A program made the translations under genes and the position numbers. From Firm-04 sp045617625 (lineage in GTDB: Bacteria > Bacillota > Clostridia > Oscillospirales > Ruminococcaceae), in assembly GCA_045617625.1 (NCBI GenBank), contig JAZLJA010000034.1, positions 1 to 17,529 on the forward strand: a DNA stretch of 17,529 nt, in the 5' to 3' direction. Shown here piece after piece: positions 1 to 7,969 of this stretch (position 1 is the stretch's first letter; the number at the start of each line of letters is the position of its first letter). Below the pieces are notes generated by a model. The model searched no databases, was not told the origin of the DNA, and worked only from the letters and a program-made list of their open reading frames with translations.

Positions 1-660
1 CTCATCATTCTTGCACCGAACTCCGTGCAGGAAGTTGTGAACCTCGTGGTTCGCGCATTTGATCTGGGCGAAAAATATCGTATGCCCGTTATGCTCCTCT
101 CCGACGGCCTTCTGGGTCAGATGATGGAGCCTGTGGAATTCCCTGAGATCTCGGACAAGCAGGCGGATAAATCCGGCTGGGCTGCAACAGGCACCAAGAT
201 GGAGCGTGAGCATCACATCATCAACTCCCTGTATATCGAGGCGAACGACCTCGAAGAACAGGTTGTCAAGCGTTACGAAAAGTACGCAAAAATTGAAGAA
301 ACCGAATCCGATGCAGAGCTTTATCTCTGCGATGATGCAGAAATCGTCATCACGGCATTCGGCGCAACCTCCCGTATTGTCAAATCTGCTGTCAACAAGG
401 CAAGAGCAGAGGGCATCAAGGTTGGTATGTTCCGTCCGATCACACTCTGGCCGTTCCCGAAGGCACAGCTTCTCGATGCCTGCAAGAACGCAAAGAATGT
501 CCTCTCTGTGGAGATGAACATGGGTCAGATGGTCGATGATGTCAAACTGGCACTCGACTGCAAGATCCCTGTTTCCTTCTTCGGCAGAACCGGCGGCGTG
601 ATCCCGACCCCGAACGAGGTTCTGGCAGAAATCAAGAAACTGAACGGAGGTGTGCAGTAA
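1..660 (+). CDS. vorB: 2-oxoacid:ferredoxin oxidoreductase alpha subunit, C-terminal part (VorB/KorA type)
   Basis: The gene is cut by the window start; 219 C-terminal residues are visible, beginning LIILAPNSVQEVVNL and open to base 1. The text around FDLGEKYRMPVMLLSDGLLGQ and the later RPITLWPFPKAQL segment are typical of the alpha subunit of ferredoxin-dependent 2-oxoacid oxidoreductases. These cytosolic enzymes convert a 2-oxoacid plus CoA to acyl-CoA and CO2 and reduce ferredoxin, often in branched-chain amino acid breakdown or, reversed, in synthesis. The stop overlaps the next start (TAATG), so alpha, beta and gamma are translationally coupled. A small ferredoxin-like delta subunit and the N-terminus are expected upstream, outside the window. 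I cannot tell branched-chain (VOR) from 2-oxoglutarate (KOR) specificity by eye; the symbol follows the common clostridial annotation. Confidence 0.9.
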   Translation, partial: LIILAPNSVQEVVNLVVRAFDLGEKYRMPVMLLSDGLLGQMMEPVEFPEISDKQADKSGWAATGTKMEREHHIINSLYIEANDLEEQVVKRYEKYAKIEETESDAELYLCDDAEIVITAFGATSRIVKSAVNKARAEGIKVGMFRPITLWPFPKAQLLDACKNAKNVLSVEMNMGQMVDDVKLALDCKIPVSFFGRTGGVIPTPNEVLAEIKKLNGGVQ

Positions 661-1442
661 TGGCAGTCGTATTTGAAAGACCGAAGTCCCTGTGCGATGT
701 CCGTCTGCACTACTGTGCAGGCTGCACCCACGGCATCATTCACCGTCTGGTGGCAGAAGTCATCGACGAAATGGGCATTGAAGGCACGACCGTCGGCGTT
801 TGCCCTGTCGGCTGCTCGGTGTTCGCTTATAATTACTTCAACTGTGATATGATCGAAGCTCCCCACGGTCGTGCTCCGGCTGTTGCAACGGGCGTCAAGC
901 GTGCAAGACCCGACCTCAACGTGTTCACCTATCAGGGTGACGGCGACCTTGCAGCAATCGGCACCGCTGAAACGGTTCATGCGGCAACCCGCGGCGAGAA
1001 TATCGCGATCATCTTTGTCAACAACGGTACATACGGCATGACAGGCGGTCAGATGGCTCCGACAACTCTGCCCGGTCAGGTGACAACCACCTCTCCTTAC
1101 GGCAGAAATCCGAAAACCGCAGGCTATCCTGTCCATGTTTGCGAAATGCTCTCCACCCTCGACGGCGTTGCTCTGGCAGCCCGCACCGCAGTGGATACCG
1201 TTCCGCACATCCGTGAAACCAAGAAAATGATCCGCAAGGCATTTGAGAATCAGCGTGACGGCAAGGGCTTCTCCATCGTCGAGATTCTCTCCACCTGCCC
1301 GTCCAACTGGGGTCTGACTCCGAAGGAGTGCATCAAGCGGCTGCAGGAGGAATGTATGCCCTACTATCCGCTCGGCACCTACAAGGATGTTGACATCAAC
1401 GTTGCAAATGCGGAACTTTTGAAGATGGGAGGCGCACAGTAA
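660..1442 (+). CDS. 2-oxoacid:ferredoxin oxidoreductase beta subunit (TPP-binding; VorA/KorB type)
   Basis: This 260-residue subunit carries thiamine pyrophosphate and an iron-sulfur cluster. Visible features are YCAGC (Cys19, Cys22) and VCPVGC (Cys48, Cys52) near the N-terminus, and the TPP/Mg2+ signature with GDGD at 93-96 and NNGTYGMTGGQ from 121. The C-terminal CPSNWGLTPKEC and YYPLGTYKD segments are also usual for the family. The ATG shares one base with the alpha stop codon and has a GGAGGTG ribosome site at 646-652. Length matches the short beta subunit of the four-subunit enzymes, not the fused pyruvate:ferredoxin oxidoreductases. It sits as the middle gene of the alpha-beta-gamma operon. 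Substrate (branched-chain 2-oxoacid versus 2-oxoglutarate) is not settled by sequence alone. Confidence 0.92.
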   Translation: MAVVFERPKSLCDVRLHYCAGCTHGIIHRLVAEVIDEMGIEGTTVGVCPVGCSVFAYNYFNCDMIEAPHGRAPAVATGVKRARPDLNVFTYQGDGDLAAIGTAETVHAATRGENIAIIFVNNGTYGMTGGQMAPTTLPGQVTTTSPYGRNPKTAGYPVHVCEMLSTLDGVALAARTAVDTVPHIRETKKMIRKAFENQRDGKGFSIVEILSTCPSNWGLTPKECIKRLQEECMPYYPLGTYKDVDINVANAELLKMGGAQ

Positions 1443-1981
1443 TGACCTATGAAATTCTGCTGGCAGGCTTTGGCGGACAGGGTGTTCTGTTCGCAGGCAA
1501 ACTGCTCGCTTACTGCGCCCTGTTCGAGAACAAGGAGATTTCCTGGCTCCCGAGCTACGGCCCCGAAATGCGCGGCGGTAAGTGCAACTGCTCTGTGTGC
1601 ATCTCCGATGAACCCATCGGTTCGCCGAAGGTCATGGAGCCCGATCTGCTGATCGCTCTGAACGGACCGTCGTTTGAAGCTTTTGTTCCGACCGTCAAAA
1701 AGGGCGGCAAGGTGTTCGCTGACAGCTCGCTGATCGACGCACCCTGCACCCGCGATGACATCGACTATTACATGGTTCCCGCAACACAGCTCGCCGATGA
1801 GGCAGATCTGCTGAAGGGTTCCAATATCATCCTGCTGGGCAAACTGCTTGGTGAAACGGGTCTGTTCTCGATGGACACCGTTCGCAAGGCGCTCGAAAAG
1901 AATACCCCTGCAAAGCGCGCACATACTATTGATAACAATATGCGTGCACTGGGCATCGGTGCTGCTTACGAGTGCAAATAA
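1442..1981 (+). CDS. 2-oxoacid:ferredoxin oxidoreductase gamma subunit (VorC/KorC type)
   Basis: This is a 179-residue gamma subunit. The N-terminus ILLAGFGGQGVLFAGKLL is the glycine-rich motif of the pyruvate/ketoisovalerate oxidoreductase gamma domain, followed by the conserved SYGPEMRGGKCNCSVCISD stretch (about residues 38-56) thought to contact CoA and the other subunits. It is the last gene of the operon: its ATG overlaps the beta stop (TAATG) with a GGGAGG ribosome site at 1427-1432, and a strong terminator starts 14 bases after its stop. Together with the two upstream genes it forms the catalytic core; electrons leave through a ferredoxin-type delta subunit not in view. Confidence 0.92.
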   Translation: MTYEILLAGFGGQGVLFAGKLLAYCALFENKEISWLPSYGPEMRGGKCNCSVCISDEPIGSPKVMEPDLLIALNGPSFEAFVPTVKKGGKVFADSSLIDAPCTRDDIDYYMVPATQLADEADLLKGSNIILLGKLLGETGLFSMDTVRKALEKNTPAKRAHTIDNNMRALGIGAAYECK

Positions 1982-1994
1982 TTTCCCATATAAC

Positions 1995-2033
1995 AAAAAA
2001 CCGACTGTTCCGTTTGGGACAGTCGGTTTTTTT
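1995..2033. terminator. Bidirectional rho-independent terminator
   Basis: An 11-bp stem (left arm CCGACTGTTCC, loop GTTT, right arm GGGACAGTCGG, one G-T pair) is flanked by six A on the left and seven T on the right. It can therefore stop the rightward oxidoreductase operon and the leftward HD-domain gene, which converge here. Confidence 0.95.
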
Positions 2034-2065
2034 GTCCGGCAATAAAGTCGTATCTCCGATGGATG

Positions 2066-2686
2066 TCACTTCGCCTGTTCATCCTCGATGGAGCCCTCGA
2101 GAAAATACGAAGCTTCCATATCGGCGGTGCAAAGTGCGAATGCAAGCGGATACATCTCCAGTGCTCTGCCGATGGTGTTGGCATCTTCAGGCCCCGAAAA
2201 GCCCATATGCCAGCGAATCGCAAATGCTTCTTCCTTGCGCAGATGCATGAAAAACTGAATCAGATACACGGATTTTTCACCGTGTCCATACGGCATCTGG
2301 TCGTTGATTTTATAGTAGGGGACTTTCTCCCAGACACCCTGCGCATTTTTCGCGTTGCGATAATCGACGGTATAGAAATTCATCTTGCACAAATCGTGCA
2401 GCAGCGCAGAAATCGCAATGCTCTCCTCAGAAAAATCCATATGATAGAGTTCTCGAACCCGCGGACGGGCAAGATAATCCTTGAGGCAGTGATACACATT
2501 CAGCGAATGCTCAAGCAGTCCACCCTCATATGCCCCGTGATAGCGTGTGCTGGCAGGCGCGGTGAAGAAATCGCTGCTTTCCGAGCAAAGATATTCCAGC
2601 AGTTTCTCAGAGCCTGCTCTGGTGATGTTTTCCTTGTAGATACGTATAAATTCTTCTTTTTTCAATGCAAGTTCCTGTGGGGTCAT
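2066..2686 (-). CDS. HD-domain metal-dependent phosphohydrolase family protein
   Basis: A 206-residue cytosolic protein with the HD-superfamily pattern: His60 (GLLEHSLNV), His97-Asp98 with Lys101 (LLHDLCK), further candidate metal ligands His135 (GHGEKS) and His160 (RWHMG), and Asp189 (TADMEASY). HD proteins hydrolyse phosphate esters of nucleotides or RNA ends; the substrate here is unknown. I start at the ATG at 2684-2686 because it has a Shine-Dalgarno AAAGGAG about 10 bases upstream. The open frame runs 44 codons further but there it overlaps the dockerin end of the neighbouring gene and lacks a ribosome site. It follows the CAP-dockerin gene by 65 bases on the same strand and may be co-transcribed, though no functional link is obvious. 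Confidence 0.85.
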   Translation of the reverse strand: MTPQELALKKEEFIRIYKENITRAGSEKLLEYLCSESSDFFTAPASTRYHGAYEGGLLEHSLNVYHCLKDYLARPRVRELYHMDFSEESIAISALLHDLCKMNFYTVDYRNAKNAQGVWEKVPYYKINDQMPYGHGEKSVYLIQFFMHLRKEEAFAIRWHMGFSGPEDANTIGRALEMYPLAFALCTADMEASYFLEGSIEDEQAK

Positions 2687-2751
2687 GGGGATAGTACTCC
2701 TTTCAATGGCAGAAAATAATTTTTGATATTGTGGTATTGTATTCCTGAATC

Positions 2752-3978
2752 TCACACTTTTAAGCGTTTCAGGATATAAAACACATCGCGTGCATCGAGA
2801 ACCGAATCCTGCGTACAATCAGCAAAAATCGCGTATGCGGGATGGGGGATCAAGCCTTCCTCCTCCGATGCAAGTCTGGAAACGATGACCGCATCAGCGA
2901 TGGTCAGTTGACCGTCAAGGTTGATGTCGCCCAGAATACTGCGGATCACATTCGGATCTTCCGTGGTTTCGGTCGTTTTCGACGCTGTATTTTCATCGAG
3001 GTAGAAGAAATTGACATCATACGAAATTGATGCAGGTTTCTTATTTTTGGTCAGACCGTCGATCTTCACGGATACGGTATCATCCACATCAAACATCACA
3101 CCCGCGTTGAAAATCAAACAAAGCCCCGAACCATAATTCTGGTCGTTGACGGCGAAGTAGTAGTCGAACGACTGATTGTCGGAGGTGTCAAGATGATATG
3201 TTTTTCCGAGCTTTTTCGACGAAACATCCACCGTGACGTTCTCCCAGCTGCTGTTGATATAATCGAGGGACAGCGACACAGAAAACGCATATCGGTCACT
3301 GACATCATAGAGTTCATAGGGCATATTCTGTGCAGGCCAGCAGACATAATCGCCCTCAAATGTCTCAGCGCGTGAACGGTCGACCGAATAGACCGCGCTG
3401 TAATCGCCTGCCATGCCGAAGCCGGTCTGCTGCATCGCAGGGTTCAGCATCCAGCGGCGATGTCCGACAACATCCATGTTGCTGTCGTCCGAATCCTCCA
3501 CATAGCCGATAATCGAAGCAGGCAGATTGTGATATCCTCTTGCGATATTGGATTGCGTCGCACCCGACGCAGCAAGCTGAAAGAGAGTGTTGTCCATATC
3601 GGCAGGCTGTGTCGGATAATGCGAAAGCTTGTTGTTGACGGCATTGACAAGGCTTGACGCCTGTGTCAGTTCACAATATTTATCGTTGATGGTGACGTCC
3701 GCAGGCAATCCGGCAACAAAGCGCACGAAATTCAGCGCATGGAGACCGTTCTGCATGCATGCGTCGCTTAGTCTTCCAATCTCATACGGGCTTTTCGTGA
3801 CAGGATAGGCTGCATATGCAGCGGTATCGAACGTGAAGGGATTTGAATTATAAAATTCACGAATCTGTTCAGGTGTCGGGGTGTTCAGAGTGTACGCAGA
3901 CGCGGGTACACAAGGAATCGCCGCCAAGAGCATCTGTGCTGACAGAGCTGCGGCTACGAGTTTTTTCACTGATTGCAT
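2752..3978 (-). CDS. Secreted CAP (SCP-like) domain protein with C-terminal dockerin
   Basis: A 408-residue exported protein. Residues 1-28 form a signal peptide with probable cleavage after PASA. About residues 75-200 form a bacterial CAP/SCP domain, with conserved-looking HALNFVRFVAG and VGHRRWMLNP segments. About 215-330 is a beta-rich region of unknown type, then a short TTETTE linker. Residues 349-408 form a type-I dockerin with two calcium-loop repeats: GDINLDGQLTIADAV (Asp351, Asn353, Asp355, Asp362) and ADCTQDSVLDARDVF (Asp387, Asp391, Asp398). A dockerin implies docking onto a cohesin scaffold outside the cell. The start ATG at 3976-3978 has AGGAGG seven bases upstream; an ATG five codons earlier overlaps that site and is rejected. 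It has its own promoter (4056-4084). The CAP domain's biochemical role in such proteins is unclear. Confidence 0.9.
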   Translation of the reverse strand: MQSVKKLVAAALSAQMLLAAIPCVPASAYTLNTPTPEQIREFYNSNPFTFDTAAYAAYPVTKSPYEIGRLSDACMQNGLHALNFVRFVAGLPADVTINDKYCELTQASSLVNAVNNKLSHYPTQPADMDNTLFQLAASGATQSNIARGYHNLPASIIGYVEDSDDSNMDVVGHRRWMLNPAMQQTGFGMAGDYSAVYSVDRSRAETFEGDYVCWPAQNMPYELYDVSDRYAFSVSLSLDYINSSWENVTVDVSSKKLGKTYHLDTSDNQSFDYYFAVNDQNYGSGLCLIFNAGVMFDVDDTVSVKIDGLTKNKKPASISYDVNFFYLDENTASKTTETTEDPNVIRSILGDINLDGQLTIADAVIVSRLASEEEGLIPHPAYAIFADCTQDSVLDARDVFYILKRLKV

Positions 3979-4034
3979 GTCTGACCTCCTCATACTGCTA
4001 AATCAACCACAATCTTACGTGTTATCATTGGATA

Positions 4035-4052
4035 TTTGTGGAATACCACAAA
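4035..4052. promoter_or_regulatory. Perfect inverted repeat at the CAP-dockerin transcription start (operator candidate)
   Basis: Seven-base arms TTTGTGG and CCACAAA around AATA. It lies just downstream of the minus-strand -10 box and covers the expected start site, a typical repressor position. It could instead fold in the 5' leader RNA. Confidence 0.45.
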
Positions 4053-4055
4053 ATA

Positions 4056-4084
4056 ATTATACATCATTTCTCGCAAAAATGCAA
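4056..4084 (-). promoter_or_regulatory. Sigma-A promoter for the CAP-dockerin gene
   Basis: On the minus strand: -35 TTGCAT (4079-4084), 17-bp spacer, -10 TATAAT (4056-4061). It faces away from the alpha-galactosidase promoter, making this a divergent control region. Confidence 0.7.
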
Positions 4085-4125
4085 GAGGTTTGCAATAATT
4101 TCTTCAGATTGTCAATTTCGCACAC

Positions 4126-4154
4126 TTGACGGCAGGAAAAAAACAGGGTATAAT
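4126..4154 (+). promoter_or_regulatory. Sigma-A promoter for the alpha-galactosidase gene
   Basis: -35 TTGACG (4126-4131), 17-bp spacer, -10 TATAAT (4149-4154), predicting a start near 4161. This gives a leader of about 75 bases before the GTG start at 4237. The AAGGAG at 4156-4161 falls at or before the start site, so it is not the working ribosome site. Confidence 0.8.
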
Positions 4155-4236
4155 AAAGGAGTGAAACATCCGCAGTCGGGCATTGCCGCCTGAAACATCA
4201 GAATCCACACAAGTTCGTCGATTTGAGGTGAGTCCC

Positions 4237-6441
4237 GTGATTGCTTATCTGGAAACCGCGCAACAATTTCAAATCAACACGCCGCACACGACCTACGCGC
4301 TCGCCGTTGCGGATGGTTATCTCATGCACATATATTTCGGAAAACGGCTTGCAGTGCAGGATTTGACCGACCTGCTGCGTCTGAACGAATCTCCCTATAC
4401 GCCGACCGTGAATTTGCGCGAAAAAGCGTTCTTTTTCGACACCTACCCCGCCGAATATCCAACCGGCGGCACGGGCGACTATCGGGAGGCGGCATTTGGC
4501 ATCGAAACCGCAGACGGCTTCCGTGCCTGTGAACTGCACTATGTTGAACATCGTATTTTCAAAGGAAAACCGTTGTTTTCAGAGATGCCGCATACCTTTG
4601 GCGATAATGCCGAAACACTCGAAATCACGCTGCGCGATGCTCCGACGGACGTGACGGTATTTCTGTCCTACACGGTGTTCGACGATTCCGATGCCATCAT
4701 TCGTAGTGTAAAAGTACGTAACAGCGGCAAAAAAGCCATCAAGCTGACGCGCGTGCTGTCAGCCTCGCTTGACATGGATAACGACCGGCTGGAAATGTTG
4801 ACGCTTTACGGTTCATGGGCACGCGAGCGGCAAATCGACCGTGTCCCCCTGCGGCACGGCAAACAGCGCATCGACAGTCTGCGCGGCGAATCGTCGCATC
4901 AATATAGTCCGTTTTTCGCATTGGTTTCACCCGAAACAAATGAGCAATTCGGTGCGGCTTACGGTTTCACGCTGATCTATTCGGGTAACTTTTTTGCACA
5001 GGCGGAACTGACGCAGCATTGTCAGACGCGCATACAAATCGGTATCAACCCCGATGATTTTTCATGGGAATTACAAGCAGATGCGGAATTTCAGACACCC
5101 GAAGCTGTTATGGTTTACAGTGATAACGGCTTGGGCGAAATGTCGCGCTGCTTTCACAAACTGTTCGATCATCACCTGATTCGCAGCGTCTGGCGCGATA
5201 AGATCCGCCCCGTTCTCATCAACAACTGGGAAGCAACATATTTTCATTTTGATGAAACAAAGTTGCTGCAAATCGCAGAACAGGCGGCTGACTTGGGCAT
5301 AGAACTGTTTGTGTTGGATGACGGCTGGTTCGGGCACCGCGACAGCGATGATTCCTCGCTTGGAGACTGGTTCCCCGACAAGCGAAAATTCCCGAACGGA
5401 ATCCACGCATTTGCTGAGAAAATAAGCGCACTCGGAATGCAATTCGGGCTGTGGTTTGAGCCGGAAATGGTCTCGCCCGACAGCGATTTGTTCCGCGCAC
5501 ATCCTGACTGGGCAATTCAGATCCCGAGCCGCGAATTGTCCTTGTGTCGCGCACAGTTTGTCCTCGATTTCTCACGCAAAGAGGTGCGTGATGCAATCTG
5601 GGCGCAAATGCAGGATATCATCGAATCTACGCATCTTTCATACATCAAGTGGGATATGAACCGACAACTGACGGAGCTGGGCTCCGCAGCACTGCCCGCC
5701 CATCGGCAGCAGGAGCTTGCCCACCGTTATGTCCTCGGCGTCTATGATCTGATGGAGCGACTTGTCACCACTTATCCCCAGATTTTACTGGAAAATTGTT
5801 CAGGCGGCGGCGCACGTTTCGACGCAGGGATGCTCTATTACAGCCCCCAGATCTGGGCATCTGACAACACTGACGCCCGTGATCGTCTCCGCATTCAACA
5901 TGGTGCAACGATGTTCCTGCCGCCGTCCGCCGTAGGCGCACACATCAGCGTTTGCCCCAACCACGCGACAGGCCGCACAACGCCGTTTGATACCCGTGCG
6001 GCGGTTGCGATGAGCGGCACTTTCGGCTACGAGCTGGATGTCACCCGTCTCACCGATGATGAAAAATCACGTATTCCCGCGCAAATTGAGTGCTATCGGC
6101 GTTTTTCTCCGCTGGTGCGCAACGGTTTGCAATACCGCCTCGGCGACCCATTCAGCCCCTCAAGAACGGCGGCGCAGGCGCAAAACGGCTGGGACGCGTG
6201 GCTGTTCGTCGCAGAGGACGGTGCAGAAGCCCTGTTCACTTACGTGCAGATCTCCGCGGAGGCAAATATGCGGTCACGGCGAATTTTGCTTGCAGGGCTT
6301 GAACCCGAATCGGTGTACCGCTACGAAATCGACGGAAATACGCAAGAAAAAACAGGCGCATATCTCATGCAGTGCGGGTTGCTGATGCGCAATCTGTTTG
6401 GAGATATGCAAAGCGTGCAGATTCATCTGATACGTCAATAA
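4237..6441 (+). CDS. GH36 alpha-galactosidase
   Basis: A 734-residue glycoside hydrolase family 36 enzyme, of usual length, releasing alpha-1,6-galactose from oligosaccharides such as raffinose, stachyose and melibiose. Family motifs are seen in order: NNWEATYF, DDGWFG from Asp361, GLWFEPEMV, YIKWDMNR with nucleophile Asp473, LLENCSGGGARFD, and WASDNTD with acid/base Asp543. The N-terminal ~320 residues form the family's beta-sandwich and the last ~90 the C-terminal sheet. There is no signal peptide, so it acts in the cytosol on imported sugars. I chose GTG at 4237 because GAGGTGAG (4225-4232) is an excellent ribosome site for it; an in-frame TTG at 4183 has none. It has its own promoter, and thyX follows after 28 bases. 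Confidence 0.93.
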   Translation: MIAYLETAQQFQINTPHTTYALAVADGYLMHIYFGKRLAVQDLTDLLRLNESPYTPTVNLREKAFFFDTYPAEYPTGGTGDYREAAFGIETADGFRACELHYVEHRIFKGKPLFSEMPHTFGDNAETLEITLRDAPTDVTVFLSYTVFDDSDAIIRSVKVRNSGKKAIKLTRVLSASLDMDNDRLEMLTLYGSWARERQIDRVPLRHGKQRIDSLRGESSHQYSPFFALVSPETNEQFGAAYGFTLIYSGNFFAQAELTQHCQTRIQIGINPDDFSWELQADAEFQTPEAVMVYSDNGLGEMSRCFHKLFDHHLIRSVWRDKIRPVLINNWEATYFHFDETKLLQIAEQAADLGIELFVLDDGWFGHRDSDDSSLGDWFPDKRKFPNGIHAFAEKISALGMQFGLWFEPEMVSPDSDLFRAHPDWAIQIPSRELSLCRAQFVLDFSRKEVRDAIWAQMQDIIESTHLSYIKWDMNRQLTELGSAALPAHRQQELAHRYVLGVYDLMERLVTTYPQILLENCSGGGARFDAGMLYYSPQIWASDNTDARDRLRIQHGATMFLPPSAVGAHISVCPNHATGRTTPFDTRAAVAMSGTFGYELDVTRLTDDEKSRIPAQIECYRRFSPLVRNGLQYRLGDPFSPSRTAAQAQNGWDAWLFVAEDGAEALFTYVQISAEANMRSRRILLAGLEPESVYRYEIDGNTQEKTGAYLMQCGLLMRNLFGDMQSVQIHLIRQ

Positions 6442-6469
6442 CCGCGCAGATACGCAGAAAGGAATACAT

Positions 6470-7813
6470 ATGGAGCAGAAAACCCCAACCGCAAGAATCA
6501 TCGCATCGTCCACAGCAGGCGAACTGGTGTGCGCCGCAGCGGGACGCATTTCGACAACGGAGGGCACTTCGCTGGAGATTTTGGAGCGGTCGAAGCTGAA
6601 AGAAAACAACGGCACGCTGATTGAAAAAGTCGTCGCATCGGGGCATCAATCGCTCGTGGAGCACGCGTTTTTCACCATCGCGTTCGACAGCGTGAGCGTC
6701 TGCACGGAGGAATTTGTCATCGAATACCGTCTGGCGTCATTCACCGTGCAATCGCGCAGATACGTCGATTTCACGAATGTCGGCTGCTATACCCCTGCGT
6801 TGCCCGAATCCCTCACTGAACCCTATCAGGCGCACATGACATCGCTGTTTGATGCTTACGCCGCCCTGCTTGCGCTCGATATTCCCAAGGAGGACGCCCG
6901 TTTCGTGCTGCCCTACTGCTTCCGCAGCAATTTCTACTGCACGATGAACGCACGCGAGCTGATGCACATGATTTCCGCGATGCTCTGGGGCCGCGGCAGT
7001 GTCTTTCCGGAGCTGAAAATGCTCGGAGAATCGTTGAAATCGCAGTTTGAGGAATACTTCCCGAATCTGCTCAATCAGATGCAGGCGAAGTATCGGGCGG
7101 ATGTGAAACGCTTCGCGCTGCCCGACTGTTTCGGCGACATTCCCGCCCCGACCTGCCAGACCGCAGCAGTAAAGATTTTGTCCGCGACACCCGATGCCGC
7201 ATCGCTGCTCGCCGACTATGCCGCATATAACGGAATGTGCGATTCTTCTGCACTTTCGCTGGATGAGATCGTGCATGGCGAACGCCCGCGTGAACTCGAA
7301 TTGCTGCACGCGACGTTCCGCATCGAAAACCTGACGCTTGCCGCAGTGACGCATCTGGTGCGCCACAGAATGCAGTCGGTGCTGGTGCCGCAGATCATGC
7401 AGGCAATTCGGAAAAACACGTATGTACTGCCGAAATCCATTGCCGAGAATGCACAGGCAAAGGCGATATACGAATCGGCATTTGCGCAGAACAAATCCGC
7501 ACTGGAGGGATTTCTCGCGCAAGGGCTACCCATGTCGGCGGTGCAGTATTTCGCGCTGGCAGGAAATCAGATCGACGTTGTTTGCAGCATGAACGGCAGA
7601 GAATTGCAGCATTTCTTCGCGCTGCGCACCTGCCGCCGCGCCCAGTGGGAGATCCGTGCGGTTGCGGTCAGCCTGTTGAAACAGCTTCGTGCCGTTTCGC
7701 CCGCAGTGTTCGGGCTGATGGGTCCCAGCTGCTATGTCACGGGTAAATGCCCGGAGGGACGGCTTTCGTGCGGAAAAGCGGCGGAAGTCAAGGCGGAATT
7801 TGATGGCAACTGA
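6470..7813 (+). CDS. thyX: FAD-dependent thymidylate synthase, double-length internally duplicated form
   Basis: ThyX methylates dUMP to dTMP using methylene-tetrahydrofolate, FAD and NADPH. The usual subunit is about 210-270 residues; this one is 447 and contains two ThyX-like halves. Half 1 has SLVEHAFFTI (61-70), EYRLASFTVQSRRY (85-98) and NARELMHMISAML (160-172). Half 2 has LVRHRMQSVLVPQ (296-308) and NGRELQHFFALRTCRRAQWEIR (from 375). The classic RHRX7S motif is split: half 1 keeps the Ser95-Arg-Arg-Tyr part but has Glu-Tyr in place of Arg-His, while half 2 keeps Arg298-His-Arg300 but has Gln at the Ser position. The AQWEIR segment survives only in half 2. AGAAAGGA precedes the ATG. It may be read with the alpha-galactosidase gene upstream; a hairpin terminator follows. 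Confidence 0.88.
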   Translation: MEQKTPTARIIASSTAGELVCAAAGRISTTEGTSLEILERSKLKENNGTLIEKVVASGHQSLVEHAFFTIAFDSVSVCTEEFVIEYRLASFTVQSRRYVDFTNVGCYTPALPESLTEPYQAHMTSLFDAYAALLALDIPKEDARFVLPYCFRSNFYCTMNARELMHMISAMLWGRGSVFPELKMLGESLKSQFEEYFPNLLNQMQAKYRADVKRFALPDCFGDIPAPTCQTAAVKILSATPDAASLLADYAAYNGMCDSSALSLDEIVHGERPRELELLHATFRIENLTLAAVTHLVRHRMQSVLVPQIMQAIRKNTYVLPKSIAENAQAKAIYESAFAQNKSALEGFLAQGLPMSAVQYFALAGNQIDVVCSMNGRELQHFFALRTCRRAQWEIRAVAVSLLKQLRAVSPAVFGLMGPSCYVTGKCPEGRLSCGKAAEVKAEFDGN

Positions 7814-7864
7814 CCCTTTTTTCCAAGCGGAAATTGATTTCAGGGCGCAAATGATGATAGAATC

Positions 7865-7903
7865 GGCGGCAGATGTGACGTTTCGCATCCGCCGCCTTAT
7901 TTT
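7865..7903 (+). terminator. Terminator after thyX
   Basis: GGCGGCAGATG pairs with CATCCGCCGCC (11 bp with one A-C mismatch) across a 10-base loop, followed by a T-rich TTATTTT tail. Confidence 0.75.
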
Positions 7904-7926
7904 CAAAGAATTTTTTGGCAAACAGC

Positions 7927-7955
7927 TTGACAAATCCCTGCAAGTGTGATATAAT
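7927..7955 (+). promoter_or_regulatory. Consensus promoter of tRNA-Val
   Basis: TTGACA (7927-7932), 17-bp spacer and TATAAT (7950-7955): a perfect sigma-A consensus. Transcription should start near 7962, about eight bases before the mature tRNA. Confidence 0.92.
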
Positions 7956-7969
7956 AGATAACGTGATTT

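Noticed and set aside
525..1208. Long minus-strand open frame (227 codons) opposite the beta subunit
   Set aside because: Antisense to a clearly identified gene with Cys and TPP motifs; composition is a shadow of GC-rich codon use and there is no ribosome site.
2063..2719. Plus-strand open frame of 218 codons opposite the HD gene
   Set aside because: The minus strand carries the HD motifs and ribosome site; the plus frame has no family resemblance.
2687..2818. Upstream extension of the HD protein
   Set aside because: It would overlap the dockerin gene on the same strand and lacks a ribosome site, whereas the internal ATG at 2686 has one.
4183..4236. TTG start for the alpha-galactosidase
   Set aside because: Only about 22 bases after the predicted transcription start, without a ribosome site; GTG 4237 has GAGGTGAG at good spacing.
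6737..7522. Minus-strand open frame of 261 codons inside thyX
   Set aside because: Shadow of the ThyX frame; rich in Arg, Cys and His with no recognisable domain.
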